Below are positions 43,014 through 52,256 of a stretch of 64,000 nt of DNA, one piece after another. Made by a program: the position numbers and the translations under genes. This DNA comes from Arthrobacter sp. StoSoilB20 (GTDB taxonomy: Bacteria > Actinomycetota > Actinomycetes > Actinomycetales > Micrococcaceae). Below the pieces are notes generated by a model, which was not told where the DNA came from, made no database searches, and was given only the letters and a program-made list of their open reading frames with translations. Numbering within the stretch: position 1 is the first letter of the stretch; each line of letters opens with the position of its first letter. Location of the stretch: contig NZ_AP024651.1 of the NCBI RefSeq assembly GCF_019977295.1, positions 372,001 to 436,000 on the forward strand, in the 5' to 3' direction.

Positions 43014-43832
43014 CTAGTACAGGAAAATCGGCAGCCAGTCCCTGTTGTGGGCGTGCACCAACGCCAGGAACAACACGAAGTCGAACAGCAGGTGCACGGA
43101 CACGACGTACGTGAATGACTTGGTCAGCTTGAACGTGTAGCCCTGGAGAAGCGCGAACGGGAACGTCAGCAAAGGACCCCAGGACTGGTAGCCGATCTCC
43201 CACAGGAATGAGGAGAAGACCACGGCTTGCAGCAGGTTGGCGAGCCAGTCGGGAAAATGCCGGCGCAGCAGCGTGAACGTGGTGCAGATGAAGAACAGCT
43301 CATCCCAGATTCCCACGGCATTTACGCCCAGGAAGAGCCGCCAGAAGATGTCAGGATCCGAGGCGTCCGGCCAGTTTTGGTAGACGCCGGTGCTGATCAG
43401 GTACACGGGCAGGATGAAGTAGCCCAACGCCACCACGCCCACCAGGTACAGCCTCGCTGCGAGGGGCCATTTCCGTCCCGTGTTAACGGGGAACTTGATG
43501 ATGTCTTCCCGGTAAACGAAGCGGGACACCAGCCACGGCACCAGGACTGCCAACGCCAACGCGCCACCCATCAGGGCCATGTGCTGCGTACTGAGGTCCG
43601 CATTGAGCGGGACCAGGCTGAAAATGGTCATCCCTGCCGCGATCAAGGCGAGATGCTGCATCAATTCGCGGTCAATAACCGCGGCGGTGGCAACACTTGC
43701 CAGCAGCAAACCGTAGCCCGGCAGGTCATTTTCCAACGCAAAGAGGGGGATGCCGGACAGGGAAAGCAGCGCCGCCGGCAGCAGCTTCCAGCTGAGCGCG
43801 GTCCGGGGTGCTTCCGTTGAAAGGGACGTCAC
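43014..43832 (-). CDS. CPBP-like intramembrane protein
   Basis: 272 residues with about seven or eight hydrophobic spans. A possible CPBP/Abi metalloprotease core is present in altered form: WDELFFICTTFTLLRRHFP (DE instead of EE), SSFLWEIGY, and HLLFDF near the C-terminus. CPBP proteins process prenylated or bacteriocin-related peptides; with the first Glu changed, activity is uncertain. Convergent with the CrtR-like gene (19-base gap). An unrelated multi-span protein remains possible. Confidence 0.65.
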   Translation of the reverse strand: MTSLSTEAPRTALSWKLLPAALLSLSGIPLFALENDLPGYGLLLASVATAAVIDRELMQHLALIAAGMTIFSLVPLNADLSTQHMALMGGALALAVLVPWLVSRFVYREDIIKFPVNTGRKWPLAARLYLVGVVALGYFILPVYLISTGVYQNWPDASDPDIFWRLFLGVNAVGIWDELFFICTTFTLLRRHFPDWLANLLQAVVFSSFLWEIGYQSWGPLLTFPFALLQGYTFKLTKSFTYVVSVHLLFDFVLFLALVHAHNRDWLPIFLY

Positions 43833-44019
43833 CCCCTAAGCATCTCAGGGCCGGTGGTTGGACGGCACCGGTTTTGCGCGCACCGGTTTTGCGCTTCCGG
43901 AGGGGCGGCGACACAACGGCGAAGTGTTCTTCTGTATTATTCGTGACAGGGCCCACACATGGGCCGGTCTTGTAGTTGTCTGGCTCTGCCAGCGGGGGAT
44001 ACACATAAAGGAATAGCTG

Positions 44020-45165
44020 ATGGCTCAAGAAGAGGGCTCTCTTTCACCGGATGGCGGTGCGGACTCCGCACTCCCTGACGACGCCGGCGCGTCACCACCT
44101 GCTGCAGCGTCACCACACGCTGAAACGCCTGAGGCACCACCTGCTGATGCCACCATGCAGGAGCAGGTGGAGGAGATTATCGACTCCATCCTTGCCGACA
44201 CCGAGCCCCGCAGCGAAGCCGCCAGAACCAGGCTCCGCGCCTTGACTGAGGCGTATCCCGAGGACCCCCGGCGGGCACTGTTGGAGCACTTGCTGGAAAC
44301 GCGCAAAGAGACCTCACTTGCGTCCACCGTGCCGGTTCACCTCGAGTCCGCCAGCGTGCATCTGGAATCCGCAGACGCGGCTCGTACGGTATCGGTCCCT
44401 GTCAGCCATGAGGTCCGCGAAGGAATCCAATCGGTCCTTGCGGACAAACTCCTCCTGACAGCATTCCAGCCCGTCCATGCCCTGCCCAACGGCGAGGTAG
44501 TGGGCGTGGAGGCGCTCACCCGGTTTGTCGGTGAAGACGGCGCCGGAGCCGATGTCTGGTTCAGTGAGGCTGCTGCTGCGGGTCTGGGCACCGAGCTGGA
44601 GATCGCAGCCCTCCACTGTGCCCTTACCGCGGCGCACGACGTTCCCCACACCATGTCCGTGGCCCTCAACCTCACCCCGGCAACATCAAGTGATCCCCGG
44701 GTCCGGAACCTGCTGGCCGCCGCGGCACTGGCCCCGGACCGGATCATCGTTGAACTCACAGGCAGCCTCGCCGACGTCGGAGGCCAAACCGGCCGCGAGG
44801 GACTTGGCCCGCTGCGCGCCTTGGGCCTGCGCCTGGCCATCAGCGCTTCAGGAGCGGCATTGGTCTCCCTGGAAAGGGTGGAACAGTTGCGCCCGGACAT
44901 CATCAAACTGGACCGCCACCTGATTGAAGGCATCGAAAGCAGCCAAGGCCAAAGGGTCCGGGCCAGGGCGATTGTTGAGCTTGCACGGGAGATCGGGGCC
45001 GAAGTCATTGCCGTCGGCGTTGAGACGGCTGAAGAACTTGAGGAAGTCACGGCGCTCAAGATCACGGCCGCACAGGGATACCTCCTTGGACGGCCTTCGG
45101 TTCACCCGCTGGACTGGTCGGCGTGGAGCATCCGGGCACAGACAGAAGCCCAACCGGCCAGCTGA
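44020..45165 (+). CDS. Degenerate EAL domain protein
   Basis: 381 residues. The N-terminal 130 are Ala/Pro/Glu-rich and helical (about 46-100: EQVEEIIDSILADTEPRSEA). Residues about 135-370 are an EAL fold: EALTRF (164-169), NLTP, K296 in DIIKLDR and GYLLGRPSVHP at the end. But the metal-binding DDFGTG loop reads SASGAA (275-280) and the AEGVET Glu reads AVGVET. It should therefore not hydrolyse cyclic-di-GMP; a binding or protein-interaction role is inferred. AAAGGA precedes the ATG; TATTAT at 43935-43940 could be its -10. Confidence 0.85.
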   Translation: MAQEEGSLSPDGGADSALPDDAGASPPAAASPHAETPEAPPADATMQEQVEEIIDSILADTEPRSEAARTRLRALTEAYPEDPRRALLEHLLETRKETSLASTVPVHLESASVHLESADAARTVSVPVSHEVREGIQSVLADKLLLTAFQPVHALPNGEVVGVEALTRFVGEDGAGADVWFSEAAAAGLGTELEIAALHCALTAAHDVPHTMSVALNLTPATSSDPRVRNLLAAAALAPDRIIVELTGSLADVGGQTGREGLGPLRALGLRLAISASGAALVSLERVEQLRPDIIKLDRHLIEGIESSQGQRVRARAIVELAREIGAEVIAVGVETAEELEEVTALKITAAQGYLLGRPSVHPLDWSAWSIRAQTEAQPAS

Positions 45166-45180
45166 CGTGAAGCCGGGGGC

Positions 45181-46026
45181 TTACTTCAGGGCGCCCCCTG
45201 GCATGTTGTGGGAATCGCTGCCCAAGAAAGTTCCGGGAAGCATCCCGGCGCCGAAGACCGGCCCCGGTTCAGGCCGCTTGGGGTGCCTGCCGTCGTCGTC
45301 GTTGTGGTGCCTCAGGCGGCGCACCACCCAGGGGACGAGGTGTTCGCGGGCCCAAACGATGTCGCCCGCCCTTGCCTGGCGCCAACTGCGCTCGGGCAAC
45401 TGCTTGGGAATCAAGGGCTCCAGGGAATGGTGGACGTTGAGGGTGTCGAGCACCATGATGGCGATGGTGTGCTGCCCCAGCGGGGAGAAGTGGAGCCGGT
45501 CCGGGTCCCACATCTGCGGGTCGGTGAGTTGCCGCAACGCCCACAGATCGGCCACCACGGCATCATGGCGGGCAGCCACAACACGGATGTTCTCGTTGTA
45601 GATGGCCACCTTGCCACGGGCCAGCCCCAACACCGGGGTGGCGCCCCAGTCCGGCCCGGTGAACAGGACAATCGTGGCGCCGGTGGAGGCGAGCGTTTCC
45701 ACGCCGGCATCCAGTTCCAGGGCCAATTTGTCGGGATCGCTCCTATGGAAAAGCAGGTCATTGCCGCCGGCGTTGAGGGTGATGAGGTCCGGTTTCAAGG
45801 CCAGTGCCGGTCCAACCTGCTCCTCGAGGATCTGGTGGAGCAACTTCCCGCTGATGGCCAGGTTGGCGTACGCGAAGTCCTGATGGCCGACGCTTAGTTC
45901 CTCGGCAACCCGGTCCGCCCAGCCGCGAAGGCCGCCGGGGCTCCGAGGCTCGGGATCGCCCAAGCCTTCGGTGAAGGAGTCACCCAACGCCACATAACGG
46001 CTCCACGGGTGCCGGCCAGCGTTCAT
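45181..46026 (-). CDS. SGNH/GDSL hydrolase
   Basis: 281 residues. Block I VALGDSFTEG (nucleophile Ser17), the NAGGNDLL block with the oxyanion Asn, and block V DPDRLHFSPLG with the catalytic Asp/His. No signal peptide, so intracellular. The C-terminal 50 residues are His/Arg/Gly/Pro-rich (RRLRHHNDDDGRHPKRPEPG). It is convergent with the EAL gene, with a 15-base gap. Confidence 0.9.
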   Translation of the reverse strand: MNAGRHPWSRYVALGDSFTEGLGDPEPRSPGGLRGWADRVAEELSVGHQDFAYANLAISGKLLHQILEEQVGPALALKPDLITLNAGGNDLLFHRSDPDKLALELDAGVETLASTGATIVLFTGPDWGATPVLGLARGKVAIYNENIRVVAARHDAVVADLWALRQLTDPQMWDPDRLHFSPLGQHTIAIMVLDTLNVHHSLEPLIPKQLPERSWRQARAGDIVWAREHLVPWVVRRLRHHNDDDGRHPKRPEPGPVFGAGMLPGTFLGSDSHNMPGGALK

Positions 46027-46155
46027 CTCCCCATAGTGCGCGGATCAAGGCCTGGATCCAAGGGGTGCTGCGGGGATTTCCGACGGGTTGGCCGGCTCCA
46101 GACGCCCCTTCGGTTTGCCAGCCAACTGCCTGCCTGGGACTTTCGCGCCGAAGCC

Positions 46156-46300
46156 GCCCGCCGTCGTCGTGCCTTCCCAACAGGAGTACGACGACGGCAG
46201 GCGGCTTTCGCGCGCGGGAACGGCGGGTGCCCGCCGTCGTCGTGCCTTCCCATCAGGAGTACGACGGCGGCAGGCGGCTCTTGCGCCGGGAACGGCGGGG
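46156..46300. repeat. 73-bp tandem hairpin repeat
   Basis: Two copies starting at 46156 and 46229. Each begins GCCCGCCGTCGTCGTGCCTT and ends GCGGGAACGGCGGG. In copy 1, GCCGTCGTCGT and ACGACGACGGC form an 11-bp stem with a 17-base loop; copy 2 has one mismatch. It occupies the 292-base gap upstream of the SGNH gene and resembles a REP-type element. Related arms occur at 9733-9782. Confidence 0.85.
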
Positions 46301-46318
46301 CCGCTCCGGAAGTTGACG

Positions 46319-47311
46319 TTACCGACCCCGCGGGCGCAGCCTGTCTGCGATTCGTTCCAATGCCTGGTTCACTGGGGCGAAAGTTGCCGGCAGGTTCAGG
46401 AAGCCATGCAGCATTCCCGGAATCCTGGCCTGCTCCACGTCCACGCCGCAGGCGGCAAGCAAGGCACTGAACGCCTCACCGGAAGCCCGTAATTCGTCGT
46501 ATTCGGCGTTCAGTACCAAGGTTGGTCCGAGACCGTCCAGGTCTGCGTTGGCGGGCATGGCGTAGCCGGGAGCGGGAACATCGCTTGACGTTCCCAGATA
46601 GTTCTCCGATGCAGAGTCGATCATCCGCGGCGTGAGCCGCATGGCGTCCGGCAGTTCCGATAATGCGGTCCTGAGCGAGGCCGAGGGCGCAGGAGGCACG
46701 GCATGCATCAACGGATACACCAGCACAAGCTGGTCCGGCACCCAGTTGTCCTCATCCCGGAGCCTCAGGGCAGCGCCAGCGGCCAGATTGGCACCGGCGC
46801 TGGCACCGCCGAGGGAAAGCGACGTGATGCCCAGGTCCGCCATGTTTGCCTGCACCCATCGGGTGGCGGCGACGACGTCGTCAAGGGGCACCGGGTAGTG
46901 CACGCCGTTAACTGCCAGCCGATAGTCCACGCTGACGATCGTCGCCGATGCCCGTTGGACCAATTGACGGGCAGTCCAGTCGGCCTCCTTGGTGTCCAGG
47001 TCCCCGAATTGGAAGGCACCGCCATGCATCCACACCAGTGCGTGTCCTGGACGAGTGTCCAGGGACTGTCCTGCGGGGGACTGTCGTGCGGGGGACAGTC
47101 CTGCAGGGGTGTAAATGCGGACGGGAACCGGCCCGTGGGGGCCGGGCACGGAAACCATCCGGGTGGTGGCAGCTGGTGGGGGAGGCGCATCGGGGTAGGC
47201 GTCAAAGGCCTCCATCTGCGCCCTCATGGACGGATCGCTGAGCCCGGCTTCCAATGATGGGATCCCGTCCAGCAAGGGCAGCCGATGGGCGATGTCAGGG
47301 TGAAACGGCAT
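46319..47311 (-). CDS. Alpha/beta hydrolase, hormone-sensitive-lipase type
   Basis: 330 residues. HGGAF oxyanion motif, nucleophile elbow GGASAGAN, acid region EYDELR and catalytic His in GMLHGF, all as in HSL-family esterases. Residues 73-88 carry a small repeat (LSPARQSPAGQSLDT). The AAGGAAAGGA site precedes the ATG. It is last in the glycoside gene run (33 bases after the GH35-like gene) and could remove acyl groups from imported plant glycosides. Confidence 0.9.
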   Translation of the reverse strand: MPFHPDIAHRLPLLDGIPSLEAGLSDPSMRAQMEAFDAYPDAPPPPAATTRMVSVPGPHGPVPVRIYTPAGLSPARQSPAGQSLDTRPGHALVWMHGGAFQFGDLDTKEADWTARQLVQRASATIVSVDYRLAVNGVHYPVPLDDVVAATRWVQANMADLGITSLSLGGASAGANLAAGAALRLRDEDNWVPDQLVLVYPLMHAVPPAPSASLRTALSELPDAMRLTPRMIDSASENYLGTSSDVPAPGYAMPANADLDGLGPTLVLNAEYDELRASGEAFSALLAACGVDVEQARIPGMLHGFLNLPATFAPVNQALERIADRLRPRGR

Positions 47312-47344
47312 GGAGTTCCTTTCCTTGTGCTTACGGCCTTGTGC

Positions 47345-48991
47345 TTACTGCTGGATCCCGGCGTTGACGAGGATACGGACCCTCACGGCGGTGATGTGCT
47401 TGTCGGAGAGGATCTCCAGGCGTTCGTCCCCGTTGAGGAACCGTCCTTCCTTCAGCCCGGAGCCGGTAGCGGTCAACTCCCTCACTGAGTCAATCTCGAC
47501 GTCGCAACCGGCTTTGTGGAAGTCCACCTGTGCCCCCTGGCCCACCACGATGAATTCCGTGGGATTGAGGGCCAGGACCATCCCGAAGGGACGTGCGTCC
47601 CCCGGGGTGGGGCCGTGGGTGGCGGCCACGGTTTCTTCCAGGAGTTCCGGCGCCGGGGGGACCCGCACACCTGCGTCCAGGAGCATGCCTTCGAGGAGCT
47701 TCCTTGAATTACGGACAGTAATGTCGGTACCTGCCACGCTGGTGCTGAGGGATTCCTGGTCCGGGTCAAGGGCGAAACCAAAGATCCGGTCGTCGCGCTG
47801 GGCGTCCACAATCTCCGGAGTCAGGGAAGTAATGATGGAGCAGGCTGCACTGAACTGGTTGCCTTCCCTGCCTTCTTCCACGCCGAAGACGTTGTAGCCC
47901 AGGCCTCCGAAGCCGCCAATTGCCAGGAATGCATCTCCGGCGCGGAAACGCGCTTCCGGGATGAACAACGGATTGGAAGCGGAGGCATATTGGCGCATGA
48001 CCTCCTCTGCGTTGGGAACGTAGATATCCGGTGCCAGGAAGTCGATGGCCGGCGCGGCAGCCCGCCACACCGGGACCATGCCGGCCGTCGGTCCCCCACT
48101 GGGGTACTGGCCGGGCAGCTCCTGTCCACGTTGCGGGCCGATCCAGGCGTTTGCGTACGCGGGGAGGGGCAGCACTTCCTTTCCAGCAGCCGCCAAACCT
48201 CCTACGAAGGAAGCGAATCCCCACGCCATGAAGGTTTCCTCAGCAACAGGGTTGTCATCGCCGAAACAGTCCGCCCAGCTTTTGCTGCTGTCCGGACTCA
48301 ACCCAAGGGCCTGCACAAACTCCTGGTCAAAGGATTCCGGAGCTTGGGAAACCGCAGCAATCAATTTCTCAGGGACCGGTGCGTTCCATGCGGCCTCGCC
48401 GAGCGGACTGTGGTCCCTTCCCGCACCCAGCAGGCCCACTTCGTTCTCAACCTGGACCATGATGACTGTATGGTCCGGATCGATCGTGGCCACATGCTTC
48501 AACAGGGCAACGTAGGCAGCCCGGTCCGCTTCGAAAAGGTCCCGGGAGAAGACGGACAAGCTTGGCCGCGGCATGGACCCGGGGTAGGAGAAGGGTGTCT
48601 TCAGGGGTTTGGCGCCCCTGTCAGCGCGAGGGAAACGTTCACGATCTGCCCGAACCCAGCTGGGGGCATAGGTGGAGAAAGCGTTCTTGAAGGCCCCGAA
48701 CCAGATCATGACCAGGCGGACGCCGGTGGACCGGGCGTCCTCCACCAGACAGTCCACGATCGAAAAGTCGAGTTCCCCCTCCACTGGTTCCACCTGTTCC
48801 CAGGACACAGGAGCGATCACGGTATTGATTCCGGCCTTTGCCAGCTTCTCCCAGATGGGCGACATGTAATCCCGGTTTGATGAACTCGAGTTGTGCAGTT
48901 CGCCTCCGATGCAGAGGAACGGCTTCCCATCCACAATGAGGCGGGTGTGGCTGCCTGTGCGTTCGAGGTGCGGGAGGTTCTGGTGTGGCAT
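47345..48991 (-). CDS. GH35-like beta-galactosidase (DUF5597-type C-terminus)
   Basis: 548 residues. TIM-barrel glycosidase: FLCIGGELHNSSSSN near the start, acid/base E184 in VQVENEVGLLG and nucleophile E346 in FIPEARF, as in GH35 and GH42 relatives. The C-terminal part matches the extra domain of intracellular GH35-type enzymes. No signal peptide. Likely removes a beta-linked galactosyl or related residue from imported glycosides. It starts 5 bases after the GH3 stop. Confidence 0.85.
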   Translation of the reverse strand: MPHQNLPHLERTGSHTRLIVDGKPFLCIGGELHNSSSSNRDYMSPIWEKLAKAGINTVIAPVSWEQVEPVEGELDFSIVDCLVEDARSTGVRLVMIWFGAFKNAFSTYAPSWVRADRERFPRADRGAKPLKTPFSYPGSMPRPSLSVFSRDLFEADRAAYVALLKHVATIDPDHTVIMVQVENEVGLLGAGRDHSPLGEAAWNAPVPEKLIAAVSQAPESFDQEFVQALGLSPDSSKSWADCFGDDNPVAEETFMAWGFASFVGGLAAAGKEVLPLPAYANAWIGPQRGQELPGQYPSGGPTAGMVPVWRAAAPAIDFLAPDIYVPNAEEVMRQYASASNPLFIPEARFRAGDAFLAIGGFGGLGYNVFGVEEGREGNQFSAACSIITSLTPEIVDAQRDDRIFGFALDPDQESLSTSVAGTDITVRNSRKLLEGMLLDAGVRVPPAPELLEETVAATHGPTPGDARPFGMVLALNPTEFIVVGQGAQVDFHKAGCDVEIDSVRELTATGSGLKEGRFLNGDERLEILSDKHITAVRVRILVNAGIQQ

Positions 48992-48996
48992 GGTGA

Positions 48997-51231
48997 TCAG
49001 TCCTTAATGCTTGAGGGCCGGGTAGGGATGTCTGCAGGGAAACCTGGGGAAGGGGGTGTGACCATGAGGTCGAACAGCTGGGTGGCAGTGCCGTCGCCAA
49101 TTCCTATCCGGAAGGAACCTGGCTCCACGACGTAACCGGTCCCGGGATTGTTGGTCCAGAACTCCAGGTCATCGAAGCCCACGGACAGTGACACCCGCCG
49201 TTCTTCTCCAGCAGGTACGAACACGCGTTTGAAGCCGCGCAAACGCCTGACGGGCTGGGTCACACTTGCCAGGAGGTCGGAGACATAGAGCTGGACCACC
49301 TCTTCGCCGTCCCTTGATCCGGTGTTGCGAAGGATGGTTGTGAAAGAGAGCCGTGCTCCGGCTTTGAGCTCGTCCAGGGTCAGTGATAGTTCCTGGTCCG
49401 GGGACGACTCCAGCTCAAAAGTGGTGTAGCCAAGCCCGTATCCGAAGCCGAATTGCGGGCCCAACTCCAGGTCCAGGTATTTGGACTTGAAGTAGTCATC
49501 GGTGTTGTTGGGACCGGTCAGCCCCACGTCCGGCCGTTGGTGGGCGAGGGAGCCTCCCGTGCGGGCGGGCCTGCCGGTTGATTCGTGGTTGTAATAGACG
49601 GGCACTTGACCCACTGATCGCGGGAAGGACATGGGAAGTTTGCCGGCGGGATTGACAGTGCCGGTGAGGACATCCGAGATCGCTTTTCCGGCCTCTGTGC
49701 CCAGGTGCCATGCCAGGAGAAGGGCAGGACATTGGTCAATCCATCCGCTGACCACCAACGGACGGCCCGTCATCAGGACTACGGCAAATGGGGTGCCCGC
49801 GCCGGCAATGGCATGGATCAATTTTTCCTGGTCTCCGGGCAGGTCCAATGAACTCCGCGAGCTCGCCTCCCCGGAAAGGTCACTGGGTTCCCCGACGGCG
49901 ACGATCACCAGGTCCGCCTCAGCGGCGGCAGCAGCTGCTTCAGCCTGAAGGCCGGGATCGGAATCAAAGAAGGTGGCACCGGGCAAGGTGGTCACTACGG
50001 ACTCCGGCAGGGCTGCGGCGAGCGATTCGGCAATTGAAGTGGTGGTGGGGCTGGCGAAGTACTGCACCCACGCGCCCAGGTGGTCCTTGCTTTCAGCGTA
50101 AGGACCCACCACCAGGACGCGTTGTCCACGTGGCTTCAACGGCAGGACGTCGGAGTCGTTCTTCAGCAGGACGGTGCAACGCGCGGCAGTGGCACTGGCG
50201 GCCGCCAGGGAGGCTTCATCAGGACCGGTTGCGGCTGCGGACTCGTCCACATAAGGGTTCTCGAACAGGCCCAGCGCTTCCTTGAGCCGCAGCACACGGA
50301 GTACGGCGTCGTCCAGGCGCGCGGGATCCACCATGCCCTCCTCGATCAGGGGCTCACCCCCGCTCAGCAACGAGCCGCCCATCTCCACATCGAGCCCGGC
50401 GGAAAGTGCCAGCCGCCCGGCGTCGGACGCGGTGGCGGCGACGCCATGCTCAACCAGTTCGCCGACGCCACCGGCGTCAGCAACGACGATCCCGGCGTGT
50501 CCCCACTCGTCCTTCAAGACAGTGGTGAGCAGCTCCCGGTTGGCGTGCATCGGCACCCCTGAAACTGCATTGAAGCTCGCCATGACACTGGCAACCCCCG
50601 CCTTGACCGCGACCCTGAATGGCTCAAGATACACGTTGCGGAGCCGTTGAACAGAGATGTCTGTGGTGTTGTAGTCGCGGCCTCCTTCTGCCGCACTGTA
50701 GCCAACAAAGTGCTTGGCGCAGGCGGCTATGGACGTATTCGACGCAAGGTCCCCACCTTGGTACCCCCGGATCTTGGCCTCCCCGAAGACGGCGTTGAGG
50801 AAGGGGTCTTCGCCAAACCCTTCCACGACGCGTCCCCACCGCGGGTCCCGGGATACATCGATCATGGGTGAAAAAGTCCAGTTGACCCCGCTGGACCGGG
50901 CTTCTTTGGCAGAGAGCCTGGCATCTGTTGCGGCGACTTCGGGATCGAAGCTGGCCGCCTGCGCCAAAGGGGTGGGGAAGATGGTGAACTGTCCGTGGAC
51001 AACGTCCAGGCCGATGAGGAGCGGGATGCCGTGCCGGCTCTCCTCAACGGCGATCCGTTGGAGGTCATTGGTGGCCTTCGCCGACGGGGGCCAGAAAAGC
51101 GCACCGGCACCGCTTCGTGCAAGGTCCCCCGCTTCTGCGGAGTCGGGCCTCCAGACGATCTGGAGCTGCGCAAGCTTCTCTGCATGGGTCATTGATGCCA
51201 GGATCTGTTCCGGCTGTACTCTAACTTTCAC
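48997..51231 (-). CDS. GH3 beta-glycosidase
   Basis: 744 residues from a GTG preceded by GGAGG. GH3 barrel with KHFVGYSAAEGG, nucleophile D252 in VVADAGGV, then the alpha/beta sandwich (about 360-560; candidate acid/base Glu within VAVGEPSDLSGEASSRSSL) and a C-terminal fibronectin-type domain (about 640-720). No signal peptide: cytoplasmic. Probably a beta-glucosidase or beta-xylosidase acting after import. The start overlaps the end of the Gfo/Idh gene by 11 bases. Confidence 0.92.
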   Translation of the reverse strand: MKVRVQPEQILASMTHAEKLAQLQIVWRPDSAEAGDLARSGAGALFWPPSAKATNDLQRIAVEESRHGIPLLIGLDVVHGQFTIFPTPLAQAASFDPEVAATDARLSAKEARSSGVNWTFSPMIDVSRDPRWGRVVEGFGEDPFLNAVFGEAKIRGYQGGDLASNTSIAACAKHFVGYSAAEGGRDYNTTDISVQRLRNVYLEPFRVAVKAGVASVMASFNAVSGVPMHANRELLTTVLKDEWGHAGIVVADAGGVGELVEHGVAATASDAGRLALSAGLDVEMGGSLLSGGEPLIEEGMVDPARLDDAVLRVLRLKEALGLFENPYVDESAAATGPDEASLAAASATAARCTVLLKNDSDVLPLKPRGQRVLVVGPYAESKDHLGAWVQYFASPTTTSIAESLAAALPESVVTTLPGATFFDSDPGLQAEAAAAAAEADLVIVAVGEPSDLSGEASSRSSLDLPGDQEKLIHAIAGAGTPFAVVLMTGRPLVVSGWIDQCPALLLAWHLGTEAGKAISDVLTGTVNPAGKLPMSFPRSVGQVPVYYNHESTGRPARTGGSLAHQRPDVGLTGPNNTDDYFKSKYLDLELGPQFGFGYGLGYTTFELESSPDQELSLTLDELKAGARLSFTTILRNTGSRDGEEVVQLYVSDLLASVTQPVRRLRGFKRVFVPAGEERRVSLSVGFDDLEFWTNNPGTGYVVEPGSFRIGIGDGTATQLFDLMVTPPSPGFPADIPTRPSSIKD

Positions 51232-52255
51232 GGTGAGGATCCTCCTGGGACGGTTGGTGGATCTGGTGCCTGATGAGGTCCAGTGTGCGCATGATCGCCA
51301 GTGAGTCGCTCAAGGGCATCACGGAGCTCTCGGGTTTGCCGGCTTCGATAAGCCCGTGGAACTCGAGAATTTCGTACCTCAGTCCGCCGCCAACAATGGG
51401 CGCGTGAATGGTGTGGGACTGCTGGAGTCCCGGCCCTGAGGGGTTGTAGCGTGAAACGGTCAGCTCGTTGGGACAATGATGCGGGGCCGGCAGTTCAATG
51501 ATGCCTTCGGTGCCCAGTATCCGTGCGTTATTGGGCAGCACTGTGGACATTGATGAGCTGATGTATCCGGTTGCACCGTCGCTGAAGGACAAAAGCGCCG
51601 TCGCGTCCAGGTCCACCCCGCTGGTGCTGCTGCGGCCGAACGCGGCGACGGCCGGTTCATCGCCCAGGAGCCAGTGCGAGAGCTGAACAGGGTAGACGCC
51701 CATCTCCAGCAGGCTTCCGCCGCCAAGGGCGGGATCGTACAACTGCGGCCGCGCCCGCGGCCCAGCCTCCGGAATCGGGAAACCGAAGGACGCTTCAACC
51801 TTCCGGACCTTTCCGATCGCACCGTCGTCCACCAGCCGCTTCAGCTCAACGAACGCAGGAAGGAACCGGGACCACATGGCCTCCATCAGCACTGTCCCGG
51901 TTCGCTTGGCGGTTTGGGACAGATCGAGGGCTTCGGCGTGGGTGGACGTAAAGGGTTTTTCCACCAGGACGTGTTTGCCCGCCTCCAGAAACAGAGTGGC
52001 ATGCTCGTGATGCAATCCTGCAGGGGTGGAAACGTACACCGCATCAATGGTGGGGTCATCGGCAAGGTCCTGGAAGGACAGGTGCTGTTTGGGGACGCCG
52101 AATTCGGAACAGAACTTCCCCGAGGCCGTGGCGGTCCGGGACGCTGCAGCAGCCAGGGAGGCAGAGGGGACTTCGGCAAGGGTCTGCGCGAATTCACGGG
52201 CAATGGTTCCCGTGCCGGCGAGCCCCCATCTCACGGTGTTGTTGTTGTTGGGCAC
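51221..52255 (-). CDS. Gfo/Idh/MocA family oxidoreductase
   Basis: 344 residues from a GTG with AAAGGA six bases upstream; the frame is open upstream, inside the MFS gene. Rossmann fold WGLAGTGTIAREFAQTL (residues 10-26) and the family Lys in VLVEKPFTSTHAEA. Resembles 1,5-anhydro-fructose- or trans-dihydrodiol-type dehydrogenases. In this cluster a keto-sugar made by the flavin oxidoreductase is a logical substrate. Overlaps the GH3 gene; one base separates it from the MFS stop. Confidence 0.85.
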   Translation of the reverse strand: MPNNNNTVRWGLAGTGTIAREFAQTLAEVPSASLAAAASRTATASGKFCSEFGVPKQHLSFQDLADDPTIDAVYVSTPAGLHHEHATLFLEAGKHVLVEKPFTSTHAEALDLSQTAKRTGTVLMEAMWSRFLPAFVELKRLVDDGAIGKVRKVEASFGFPIPEAGPRARPQLYDPALGGGSLLEMGVYPVQLSHWLLGDEPAVAAFGRSSTSGVDLDATALLSFSDGATGYISSSMSTVLPNNARILGTEGIIELPAPHHCPNELTVSRYNPSGPGLQQSHTIHAPIVGGGLRYEILEFHGLIEAGKPESSVMPLSDSLAIMRTLDLIRHQIHQPSQEDPHRES

Positions 52256-52256
52256 G

